Shown here: positions 15,821 through 21,751 of the stretch, in pieces | How the letters are laid out: each line of letters begins with the position of its first letter | How positions within the stretch are numbered: the first letter of the stretch is position 1 | Translations under genes and position numbers: made by a program | Notes under the pieces: model-generated | What the model saw: only the letters and a program-made list of their open reading frames with translations | The model's database searches: none | Told to the model about the DNA's origin: nothing | NCBI GenBank assembly: GCA_002717725.1 | Contig: PBBT01000006.1 | Span: 1 to 21,751, forward strand | Direction: 5' to 3' | Length of the DNA stretch: 21,751 bases | DNA from: Chloroflexota bacterium | GTDB lineage: Bacteria > Chloroflexota > Dehalococcoidia > SAR202 > UBA6927

Positions 15821-17110
15821 TCACTCTACTTTTGTAAAAAACGGGAAAACTAATACAATTAAAATCGTGAAAAACACAAGTAAAATGCCGCTAATCATCA
15901 AAGAATTTTCAATCCCAATCTTAGTAGCAATCATCCCAAATGGTACGGCGCTCATTGAGGAAACGCCAAATGGCATTACAGCCACACTCATTACTCTTCC
16001 TCTCATTTCAGGTTCAGAATAATATTGCATTAACGTCATTCCCAAACTCATGAAAATACCGCTTGCTATTCCTATAAATAATAGCAATGGGTACACAATG
16101 TAAAATTGATCCATTTTAGAGATAAGTGCCAGAGACAATCCCCACAAAAGACATGATGCAATGAGAAGAATTCCACGATATTTGAAATTCGAAAGTGAAG
16201 CCAGACCTAAAGTCGCAACCAGCGAACCTACCCCTATCACAGTCAGTAAAATCCCTAAATCATCTGCATTGACATTCAATACAACTCTAGCCCATGCAGG
16301 CATCAATGTCATAAAAGCCCATCCAAAAACCGATCCAATTAAGTTAACAAATAAAACAACACGAATTATTTTATGGTGCAAAACATAAATAAGTCCTGAG
16401 AATAGGTCTTTTCCAAAACTAGACTTAACTTTATCTTTTTCAATAATAACGTCTGTCTTTATTCGTAGAATTGATAAAGCAGCAAAAATATACACCGCAG
16501 CAATCACGAAAAACACTCCTGCAGTCCCTGACTCCAACAATGGAATCCAATCTACAAAATAAACGATCATGAATCCACCAAGGGCAGGACCTAATATTCT
16601 AGTAATACTCATCGCAGAATTATTTAGAGAAATGGCATTCATTAATGCTTCCTTAGGGACAATATCAGATACTATTGCCTGCCTACTAGGCACATTTATC
16701 GCCATCATTACACCATTTAATAAACCCGACGCAAGTAAATGCCAAAATTGAATCACTCCTGTGAAATCCAAAATACCTAGTCCAAATGTGACGACTGCAC
16801 TACCAATTTGACTGGCTGCAATCAATTTTTTCTTAGACCATTTATCTGCTAAAACCCCACCAATAGGTGATACAAACGTCATAGGCAGGGCAAATGACAT
16901 CATTACCAACGCCAAGGCTAAAGGTGAATTGTCTTCTAAAATCACTACTAGCCAACTTCTATTTAACATCTGAAGATTCAATGACATATATGCAACCAGA
17001 GAACCAAGCCACAGCCATCGAAAATCACGATATTGTAGAGATTCTAAAATCGTTGCACGTCTTGCAATCCTAGTAGTTGAATCTGCAGAAGACCTAGTTG
17101 AGTCAGTCAT
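15821..17110 (-). CDS. MFS transporter (MFS_3/DHA3-like)
   Basis: This 429-residue membrane protein has about 12 predicted hydrophobic helices, a polar N-terminal leader of some 30 residues (Ser/Thr/Arg rich) and the MFS motif A between helices 2 and 3 as GGVLADKWSKKKLI. The central cytoplasmic loop (KTDVIIEKDKVKSSFGKD) divides two six-helix halves. The ESLQYRDFRWLWLGS opening is typical of the MFS_3 group, which includes EntS-like exporters and many uncharacterised uptake or efflux pumps. The substrate is unknown; its place upstream of two sugar-acid-type enzymes on the same strand suggests a linked solute, though a 66-base gap makes a shared message less sure. AGGGA lies 7 bases before the ATG. 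Confidence 0.88.
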   Translation of the reverse strand: MTDSTRSSADSTTRIARRATILESLQYRDFRWLWLGSLVAYMSLNLQMLNRSWLVVILEDNSPLALALVMMSFALPMTFVSPIGGVLADKWSKKKLIAASQIGSAVVTFGLGILDFTGVIQFWHLLASGLLNGVMMAINVPSRQAIVSDIVPKEALMNAISLNNSAMSITRILGPALGGFMIVYFVDWIPLLESGTAGVFFVIAAVYIFAALSILRIKTDVIIEKDKVKSSFGKDLFSGLIYVLHHKIIRVVLFVNLIGSVFGWAFMTLMPAWARVVLNVNADDLGILLTVIGVGSLVATLGLASLSNFKYRGILLIASCLLWGLSLALISKMDQFYIVYPLLLFIGIASGIFMSLGMTLMQYYSEPEMRGRVMSVAVMPFGVSSMSAVPFGMIATKIGIENSLMISGILLVFFTILIVLVFPFFTKVE

Positions 17111-17184
17111 AAGTTGATTCCCTAAAAGGATTTCATTGTGTTGATTTCAGTGTGTTAGTGATACTAGAACAATATGAACTATTA

Positions 17185-17212
17185 ATTATATCTTTTGCCA
17201 AACAAATTCCAA
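17185..17212 (-). promoter_or_regulatory. Sigma-70-type promoter for the MFS gene
   Basis: On the minus strand TTGGAA (17207-17212) and TATAAT (17185-17190) are separated by 16 bases. Transcription would begin near 17178, giving a leader of about 68 bases. Confidence 0.45.
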
Positions 17213-17283
17213 TAGTTCTATAGTTGAAAAATTTATATTTTAGTGAGTTATATTCAATCGTTTTTTTTTCTTCATTTTGAATA

Positions 17284-17289
17284 TATAAT
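17284..17289 (+). promoter_or_regulatory. Probable -10 for the Gfo/Idh/MocA gene
   Basis: A perfect TATAAT lies 39 bases before the ATG at 17329. The -35 region is a run of T with no good match, so activity may need an activator or the T-rich tract. The 218-base divergent spacer (17111-17328) holds this and the MFS promoter; nothing else was recognised in it. Confidence 0.35.
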
Positions 17290-17328
17290 CATCAAAGCAA
17301 GATTTTCAAACCCACATAGGAGAATGCC

Positions 17329-18369
17329 ATGCATGATGACAAAATTAAAATAGGATTTATTGGTGCTGGCGGAAACACGAAACTAAAACATATCCCAGGA
17401 TTTCAAAAAATTGAAGGTGTAGAATTAGTTAGTGTAGCTAATAGATCGATTGAATCAGGTCAAAAAATATCGGATGAATTTGGAATACCTAATGTATATG
17501 CCAACTGGCAAGAACTTCTAGAAGCTGATGATTGTGATGCAATATGTATAGGTACTTGGCCTTACTTACATTCAACTCTGGTTTTAGAAAGCTTGGCTAA
17601 TGAAAAGCATGTACTTACAGAAGCGCGTATGGCAATGAATGCCTCTCAAGCACACGAAATGCTAGCCGCGTCACTTGCCCATCCTAACCTAGTCTCCCAA
17701 ATAGTACCTGCTCCACATACTTTAAAACTCGATCAAACCATTCAAGACTTAATTCAGAACGGCTACCTTGGAGAATTAATCTCTGTAGAACTAAATTTAC
17801 ATGAAGGGAATTTTGTAGATCGTAATTCAAATTTACATTGGAGGCACAACAGGGACCTCAGCGGGTTCAACATTATGCAACTCGGCATATGGTATGAAGC
17901 AATGATGAGATGGGTTGGACCAGCAGAGTCTGTTATCGCATTAACAAAAACCCACGTAAAGTATAGAAAAGATGAAAATGAAAAAAGTCACCATATTACC
18001 ATCCCAGACCATATCGAAATTCTCGCAGAATTAGCTTCAGGACCAACAGCTAGATTACGTCTTTCTACTGTATTAGGACATGCTCCATCTAACAATGTTT
18101 GGATCTATGGTACAGATGCCACATTAATGATAGAAGCTGAAACCATGACACTTTTCGGAGGATCAAAAAAGGATTCGAAACTCAAAAAAATAGAAATTCC
18201 TGAAGATAAACAAGGTTCTTGGAGAGTGGAGGAAGAATTTATTAATGCAATTAGAGGCATTGAACCAGTAACACACACAAACTTCTACGATGGCGTACGA
18301 TATATGGAATTCACAGAAGCAGTCACTAGAAGTTCTCAAACTGGGATGAAAATAAATCTTCCCCTGTAA
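17329..18369 (+). CDS. Gfo/Idh/MocA family oxidoreductase with altered catalytic motif
   Basis: This 346-residue protein has the N-terminal Rossmann motif GFIGAGGNTKLKH (residues 9-21), VSVANRS at the end of the second strand, and the DAICIGTWPYLHSTL segment. The C-terminal half is the alpha/beta substrate domain with HLH-type LNLHEGNFVDR. Where classical members have the EKP motif with the catalytic Lys, this one reads LTEARMAMNA, so that Lys is missing. It may be a subgroup with another catalytic residue, or may not be a simple dehydrogenase. AGGAG is 6 bases before the ATG. msrA follows 23 bases after the stop. A sugar or sugar acid is the likely substrate class, by family only. Confidence 0.82.
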   Translation: MHDDKIKIGFIGAGGNTKLKHIPGFQKIEGVELVSVANRSIESGQKISDEFGIPNVYANWQELLEADDCDAICIGTWPYLHSTLVLESLANEKHVLTEARMAMNASQAHEMLAASLAHPNLVSQIVPAPHTLKLDQTIQDLIQNGYLGELISVELNLHEGNFVDRNSNLHWRHNRDLSGFNIMQLGIWYEAMMRWVGPAESVIALTKTHVKYRKDENEKSHHITIPDHIEILAELASGPTARLRLSTVLGHAPSNNVWIYGTDATLMIEAETMTLFGGSKKDSKLKKIEIPEDKQGSWRVEEEFINAIRGIEPVTHTNFYDGVRYMEFTEAVTRSSQTGMKINLPL

Positions 18370-18392
18370 CATTTACACATCTAGGAGTAACT

Positions 18393-18938
18393 ATGGCAAT
18401 CGACAATTCCGAAACTACAACACTTGCAGGAGGATGCTTCTGGTGTGTAGAAGCAGTATTTCTCAGAGTTGAAGGTATTAGAAAAGTCACTTCTGGATAC
18501 ACTGGTGGAAGTTTAAACAATCCAACTTATGAAGAAGTATGTTCAGAATCAACTGGCCATGCAGAAGCTGTACAAGTTGAATTTTATCCAAAAATAATTT
18601 CTTTTGAAGAAATTTTAGATATTTTTTTTACCATACATGACCCAACCACTCTTAACTATCAAGGCTATGATATTGGAACAAGGTACCGCTCTGCCATTTT
18701 TACCCACTCGGAATCGCAACACCTGAAAGCAGAACAAAAAATCACGGAACTAGAAGAATCAAAAACTTGGCCAAATCCAATTGTTACTGAACTTAGCAAA
18801 CTATCAGATTTTTTTGTCGCTGAAAATTACCATCAAAATTATTTTGACAACAACATAAACCAACCATATTGCCAAATTGTTGTATCACCCAAAATCGATA
18901 AATTGAACAAGAAATTTAAACACAAGTTAAAAAATTAA
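18393..18938 (+). CDS. msrA: Peptide-methionine (S)-S-oxide reductase MsrA
   Basis: This 181-residue enzyme reduces methionine S-sulfoxide in proteins. It has the catalytic GGCFWCVEAVF motif (C15, C18), TSGYTGG, the TGHAEAVQVEF block, the GTRYRSAIF segment and NYHQNYF ahead of NQPYCQIVVSPK; all are standard MsrA features. The catalytic residue is Cys, not selenocysteine, although a selB gene lies nearby. AGGAG stands 5 bases before the ATG. It is probably in one message with the Gfo/Idh/MocA gene. The tRNA-Asn gene on the other strand starts 16 bases past its stop. Confidence 0.96.
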   Translation: MAIDNSETTTLAGGCFWCVEAVFLRVEGIRKVTSGYTGGSLNNPTYEEVCSESTGHAEAVQVEFYPKIISFEEILDIFFTIHDPTTLNYQGYDIGTRYRSAIFTHSESQHLKAEQKITELEESKTWPNPIVTELSKLSDFFVAENYHQNYFDNNINQPYCQIVVSPKIDKLNKKFKHKLKN

Positions 18939-18954
18939 CTAGCTTTTACAAAAA

Positions 18955-19029
18955 TGGCTCCGCAGGTAGGACTCGAACCTACGACCGGTCGGTTAACAGC
19001 CGACTGCTCTACCACTGAGCTACTGCGGA
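18955..19029 (-). tRNA. tRNA-Asn (anticodon GTT), CCA encoded
   Basis: The minus strand folds into a full cloverleaf: acceptor TCCGCAG with CTGCGGA, D arm GCTC-AGTGGTA-GAGC, anticodon arm GTCGG-CTGTTAA-CCGAC with anticodon GTT, variable loop CGGTC, and T arm GTAGG-TTCGAGT-CCTAC. The discriminator is G and the 3' CCA is in the DNA. It lies between msrA and the enolase-superfamily gene. Confidence 0.98.
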
Positions 19030-19048
19030 ACATCTTTCATTCCGTTTG

Positions 19049-19077
19049 ATCATAACATTTAGGATTAAAGTCTACAA
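19049..19077 (-). promoter_or_regulatory. Promoter of the tRNA-Asn gene
   Basis: On the minus strand TTGTAG (19072-19077), a 17-base spacer and TATGAT (19049-19054) preceded by TGT make a good promoter with an extended -10. Transcription would begin near 19042, about 13 bases before the mature tRNA, so the tRNA need not depend on the upstream dehydratase gene. Confidence 0.6.
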
Positions 19078-19092
19078 TAAATTTTCTAATCT

Positions 19093-20253
19093 TTACCAAT
19101 TTGTAAATGAACCATCACTTCGGCGCATTTGGGGGGGACGCCATGACAAATCATGGCTAGACGACATTGAATTTGCCAAATCTTCATCAAAGTCTACTCC
19201 AAGACCCGGTCTACCTGGATTTCTTACATACCCATCATTCCATTCCAGCTGAGTTGGGAAAATATCATTAGCATAGGACCCAGGACGTTTTGGCATTTCT
19301 TGAACTCCAACGTTGGAAACAGCCATACATAAATTTACGCATGCTGCAGCACTAACAGGACCCAAAGGATTATGTGGAACAATATCAATATAATGAGTTT
19401 CACACCAATGAGCTATTTTTAAAGCTTCAGTAATCCCTCCAACAATACACAAATCAATTCTTGCATAACTAATAAGTTCCTCCTCAATCACCTCTCGAAA
19501 TGGCCACTTACTAGACCATTGCTCACCAGCAGCAATAGGTAAAGATACATGTCTAGACAAAGTTCGATACGAGGAAGGATTCTCAGATCTAATAGGATCC
19601 TCTATAAAAAAGGGCCTATATTTTTCCAAACGTTTGCATAAAGCAATTGAATCTGCGGTGTCTAATCGTGTATGGAAATCCAAGCAAATATGAACATCAT
19701 ATCCAACTGCTTCTCTAACAGAAGCAATCTGTTGTTCTGTCAAGTCCATAGCCTTTGCAGGATCTAATATTGAAGGATCTTTAGGATCAGTGCCCGGTAC
19801 TCCCCAACGCAAAAATCTCCATCCTTCAGAAACATGTGATTTGCAATCTTCAACCAATAAATCAACGTCCTCAATATTGTTATGAGGATAAACAATTACT
19901 TTATCTCTTGTAGGACCACCCAGCAATTCATATAAAGGCATATTCAATGATTTCCCTTTAATGTCCCACAATGCAATATCCAATGCACTAATAGCGCAAC
20001 TATAAACGCTATCAGCGGGGAAAAACCCACCTCTAAACATTTGTTGCCAGATTCGCTCAGTAGAAAATGGATTCTGTCCGATCAAATACAAATGAGACAG
20101 TTGATCAATAGCATATTGGATAGACCCACTCCAATTCCTAATACCAATCTCTCCAAGTCCATAAATACCTTCATCAGTTTCAACTTTCACAATAAAAAAT
20201 CCTGGCTGATTATCAGAAGAGATATTAAATGTTTTAACTTTTGTAACTAACAC
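19093..20253 (-). CDS. Enolase-superfamily sugar-acid dehydratase (mandelate racemase/galactonate dehydratase-like)
   Basis: This 386-residue protein has the N-terminal capping domain and the C-terminal barrel of the mandelate racemase family. Metal ligands are D192 (in CLDFH), E218 (FIEDP) and E244 (AAGEQ); catalytic residues H194 and H294 (IVPHNPLGP) match those of D-galactonate dehydratase DgoD with a constant 9-residue offset. The second-strand KxK of racemases is replaced by FLRWGVPG, like the mannonate/galactonate dehydratase subgroup, so syn-dehydration of an aldonic acid is the likely reaction. The substrate cannot be read. The start is GTG 20253 with AGGAG 5 bases upstream. It has a clear promoter with a palindrome over the -10. 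Confidence 0.87.
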   Translation of the reverse strand: MLVTKVKTFNISSDNQPGFFIVKVETDEGIYGLGEIGIRNWSGSIQYAIDQLSHLYLIGQNPFSTERIWQQMFRGGFFPADSVYSCAISALDIALWDIKGKSLNMPLYELLGGPTRDKVIVYPHNNIEDVDLLVEDCKSHVSEGWRFLRWGVPGTDPKDPSILDPAKAMDLTEQQIASVREAVGYDVHICLDFHTRLDTADSIALCKRLEKYRPFFIEDPIRSENPSSYRTLSRHVSLPIAAGEQWSSKWPFREVIEEELISYARIDLCIVGGITEALKIAHWCETHYIDIVPHNPLGPVSAAACVNLCMAVSNVGVQEMPKRPGSYANDIFPTQLEWNDGYVRNPGRPGLGVDFDEDLANSMSSSHDLSWRPPQMRRSDGSFTNW

Positions 20254-20287
20254 GGTGACTCCTAAAAAATATTAGTTTATTGATGCC

Positions 20288-20299
20288 GCAATATATTGC
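20288..20299. promoter_or_regulatory. 12-bp palindrome over the -10 of the dehydratase promoter (candidate operator)
   Basis: GCAATATATTGC is a perfect inverted repeat that covers the -10 hexamer of the minus-strand promoter. A regulator dimer bound here would block RNA polymerase. It could also arise by chance in AT-rich DNA; no second copy was noticed in the window. Confidence 0.4.
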
Positions 20300-20318
20300 A
20301 CAGTATACACTTAGTCAA
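20290..20318 (-). promoter_or_regulatory. Sigma-70 promoter of the enolase-superfamily gene
   Basis: On the minus strand TTGACT (20313-20318), a 17-base spacer and TATATT (20290-20295) form the best consensus promoter in the window. Transcription would begin near 20283, leaving a leader of about 30 bases with AGGAG. Confidence 0.6.
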
Positions 20319-20349
20319 GTAAGCTTTAGAAAACCTAAATGGAAAAACA

Positions 20350-20688
20350 ATGCAACTTGAAAAATTGACATTTGAATCTATTATTGCGAATGTAATCGAT
20401 GCATTACCTCAACATATTCAAGAAAAGATTCTAAACGCAGAAATGGTTATAGATCGCGAAGCAAAGCCTGAACACCTTTTAGGCTCAGGATTAACCAACA
20501 CAGATGAATTGCTCGGAATTTCAGAAATTATCCCATCAGATGACAAATATGGTTTTGGAGATTTAATTCCAAGTAGGATCATTCTTTTTCAAGATTCAAT
20601 TACAAATAAATGTGACAGCCATGAAGAAATCACTACAATTATTTCAGAAGAACTAGAAAATCATTTTTTAACAATAAACTCAAGATAA
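20350..20688 (+). CDS. Zincin-like metallopeptidase family (PF06262/DUF1025-type) protein lacking HExxH
   Basis: This 112-residue protein resembles the small zincin-like family: an N-terminal FESIIANVIDALPQHIQEKI helix-LP-helix, a strand with VIDREA, LLG, then PSRIILFQDSI, the family's PdrItLF strand, and a C-terminal helix. In active members that helix carries HExxHxFG. Here it reads ISEELENHFLT, so the first and second zinc His are gone, leaving one Glu and one His. It should not bind zinc in the usual way and may be a non-catalytic remnant or a binding protein. The reading frame is intact, with no stop or obvious frameshift. It overlaps the next minus-strand gene tail to tail by 9 bases. 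Confidence 0.65.
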   Translation: MQLEKLTFESIIANVIDALPQHIQEKILNAEMVIDREAKPEHLLGSGLTNTDELLGISEIIPSDDKYGFGDLIPSRIILFQDSITNKCDSHEEITTIISEELENHFLTINSR

Positions 20689-21183
20689 CTCTGCAAGCAT
20701 ACCCTTAATTAAGACAGACCGCGAACCGTACTTAATCCTAGAAATTGGAAACCTCCGTAATTCATTCCTAGCCTGGTCTATACGTCGATCGACTTCAGAC
20801 TCAAATGTTTGAGGCGTTGAAACAGCTGTTGACCCCCATAAATCCTGCTGAGAAGAGTCTTTAATTAATTTAGACAACCGTTCCATAAATTCTGAAAAAA
20901 TTTTATCAGACATTTCTTCCATTGGTTCTCCATCTGGGCCAGAAAAAAAAGAGAAGTTTAATAAGAATTGATTATTCTGAATATTCGGAGACATTACTAG
21001 TACTGGATTTGGTTGGATTGCAAAATCTCTACGGAATTCCGGAAATGTGGTAGCAACCTCGCGCAACGTGGCTTGAAGAGCAATTAATAGCCCTGACATA
21101 TGAGTCGTAGGAAACTTACGAGTATGTAACTCCACTAATAACATATTCTCCAAATTCTTATCCATCCAATTCCCGATTTTCAC
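20680..21183 (-). CDS. Conserved-looking hypothetical protein next to selB
   Basis: I do not recognise this 167-residue protein. It is soluble, with no signal peptide or membrane helix. A strand-rich middle (PNPVLVMSPNIQNNQFLLNFSFF) lies between an N-terminal helix and a long charged C-terminal helical region (ESEVDRRIDQARNELRRF), ending in a strand YGSRSVLIKGML. The start may be GTG 21183, which has no Shine-Dalgarno, or ATG 21165, which has GGGA 5 bases upstream and fits the candidate promoter better. It follows selB by 23 bases on the same strand, so read-through from selB is likely. A role in selenium use is not supported by the sequence itself. Confidence 0.6.
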   Translation of the reverse strand: MKIGNWMDKNLENMLLVELHTRKFPTTHMSGLLIALQATLREVATTFPEFRRDFAIQPNPVLVMSPNIQNNQFLLNFSFFSGPDGEPMEEMSDKIFSEFMERLSKLIKDSSQQDLWGSTAVSTPQTFESEVDRRIDQARNELRRFPISRIKYGSRSVLIKGMLAELS

Positions 21184-21185
21184 AC

Positions 21186-21194
21186 ATCATATCA
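21186..21194 (-). promoter_or_regulatory. Candidate extended -10 in the selB-hypothetical gap
   Basis: TGATATGAT on the minus strand fits TG-n-TATGAT, the same form as the tRNA-Asn promoter. If used, transcription would begin almost at the GTG 21183, making ATG 21165 the real start of the downstream gene. The rest of the promoter would lie in the selB coding end. Confidence 0.3.
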
Positions 21195-21206
21195 CAAGCA
21201 GAATTT

Positions 21207-21751
21207 TTATCGCAGAATCCTATAATCCCCAATCCTACGAGTAATATTTTCTTTGTCTAAATAATCTACCAAAGCCATCACATATCTCCTACTTGTGCCT
21301 AACAAATCTCTCATTTCCGCAGGACTTATTCTTGAATGGTGACCAATGAATTCTCTAATCATAGAAAGCATTTTTTGATAGGAATCCATGGAAAATACAA
21401 CCTTATCTGAAGCTATAACAATCAATCCAACAGATTCCATATAGGACAACAATTCCATGTCAATTTCAAAATCTGAAGGTGGTGAAAATTCGTTAGAATT
21501 AAGCAATGTTAAAAATTTATGGATTTCTTGTTCCTGCTCAACATCAATTCTTCTTTCAAACGATGGAAGTGACAAAACAGAACCTTTATCAACTAGTGAG
21601 TCATTACATTCCAAAGAATTAACTATAAGAGAAAAAACATTCTGATTAATTTGCAAGGTTGTCCGAATAGCTTCTTTTGAATATCCCGTCCTAAGAGGAA
21701 AATCCTGATGGAAATCCTTCAATATATCCTCGATCTTTTTGCAAACATTCT
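21207..21751 (-). CDS. selB: SelB, selenocysteine-specific elongation factor, C-terminal 180 residues (5' end outside window)
   Basis: The frame is open to the window edge, so only the C-terminal winged-helix part is present. FHQDFPLRTGYSKEAIR is the SelB form of the motif that opens a winged-helix unit, and the last unit has DLLGTSRRYVMALVDYLDKENITRRIGDYRIL, the hallmark SelB ending (tSRKy--pLLEylD--giTrR-GD-R). These winged helices bind the SECIS hairpin in the mRNA while the missing N-terminal GTPase part carries Sec-tRNA. Its presence implies that the organism inserts selenocysteine. The TTG at 21722 is an internal Leu codon, not a start. No selA, selD or selenocysteine tRNA lies in the window. 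Confidence 0.9.
   Translation of the reverse strand, partial: NVCKKIEDILKDFHQDFPLRTGYSKEAIRTTLQINQNVFSLIVNSLECNDSLVDKGSVLSLPSFERRIDVEQEQEIHKFLTLLNSNEFSPPSDFEIDMELLSYMESVGLIVIASDKVVFSMDSYQKMLSMIREFIGHHSRISPAEMRDLLGTSRRYVMALVDYLDKENITRRIGDYRILR

Noticed and set aside
17261..17270. T-rich run as a transcription terminator
   Set aside because: No hairpin precedes it on either strand, and it lies in a divergent promoter region.
18393..18938. msrA as a selenoprotein, given the nearby selB
   Set aside because: The catalytic position in GGCFWC is encoded as Cys, and no in-frame TGA occurs before the natural stop.
1..21751. CRISPR array, insertion sequence, prophage or defence island
   Set aside because: No direct-repeat array, transposase, integrase, terminal inverted repeats or phage-type genes were found on either strand.

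Overview
The window is AT-rich bacterial chromosome, densely packed, with no stretch over about 220 bases lacking a gene. It carries 20 protein-coding genes (two cut by the window edges) and one tRNA. No insertion sequence, prophage, CRISPR array or large repeat was seen. The gene mix is a DUF5679 zinc ribbon, an actinobacterial/Chloroflexi-type VLRF1 release-factor homologue, an enolase-superfamily sugar-acid dehydratase, a YjhG-type dehydratase, a phosphotriesterase-like hydrolase, an Abhydrolase_10 protein, a D-aminoacylase, a DAO-type oxidase and SelB. Together with the low GC, this best fits a free-living marine Chloroflexota such as the SAR202 group. That assignment is inference from gene content, not from a marker tree.

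Layout. (1) Bases 1-153 hold the C-terminus of an unrecognised protein on the plus strand. (2) A minus-strand information-processing operon, 3642 down to 171, reads DUF5679 zinc ribbon, alaS, ruvX. (3) On the plus strand, 3817-5083, a uronate-dehydrogenase-like SDR is followed by an orphan TPP-binding decarboxylase subunit; rpiB faces it on the minus strand. (4) A five-gene plus-strand operon, 5722-11623, holds Abhydrolase_10, VLRF1 peptidyl-tRNA hydrolase homologue, [2Fe-2S] ferredoxin, D-aminoacylase and FAD oxidase, with RidA converging on its end. (5) A VOC protein (plus) is followed by a minus-strand run, 17110 down to 12590, of MFS transporter, phosphotriesterase-like hydrolase and YjhG-type dehydratase. 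(6) A Gfo/Idh/MocA oxidoreductase and msrA on the plus strand, then tRNA-Asn(GTT) and an enolase-superfamily dehydratase on the minus strand. (7) A degenerate zincin-like protein, an unknown 167-aa protein and the 3' end of selB.

How it may work together. Much of the window looks like catabolism of oxidised organic matter: sugar acids and lactones (SDR, YjhG, phosphotriesterase-like hydrolase, galactonate-dehydratase-like enolase member, Gfo/Idh/MocA) and N-acyl-D-amino acids (D-aminoacylase, FAD amino-acid oxidase, RidA to clear imines). This is set among housekeeping genes for translation (alaS, tRNA-Asn, selB, VLRF1), recombination (ruvX) and oxidative repair (msrA). Promoters read by eye often have an extended -10 (TGnTACAAT or TGnTATGAT). 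Converging genes abut or overlap with no hairpin terminator between them.
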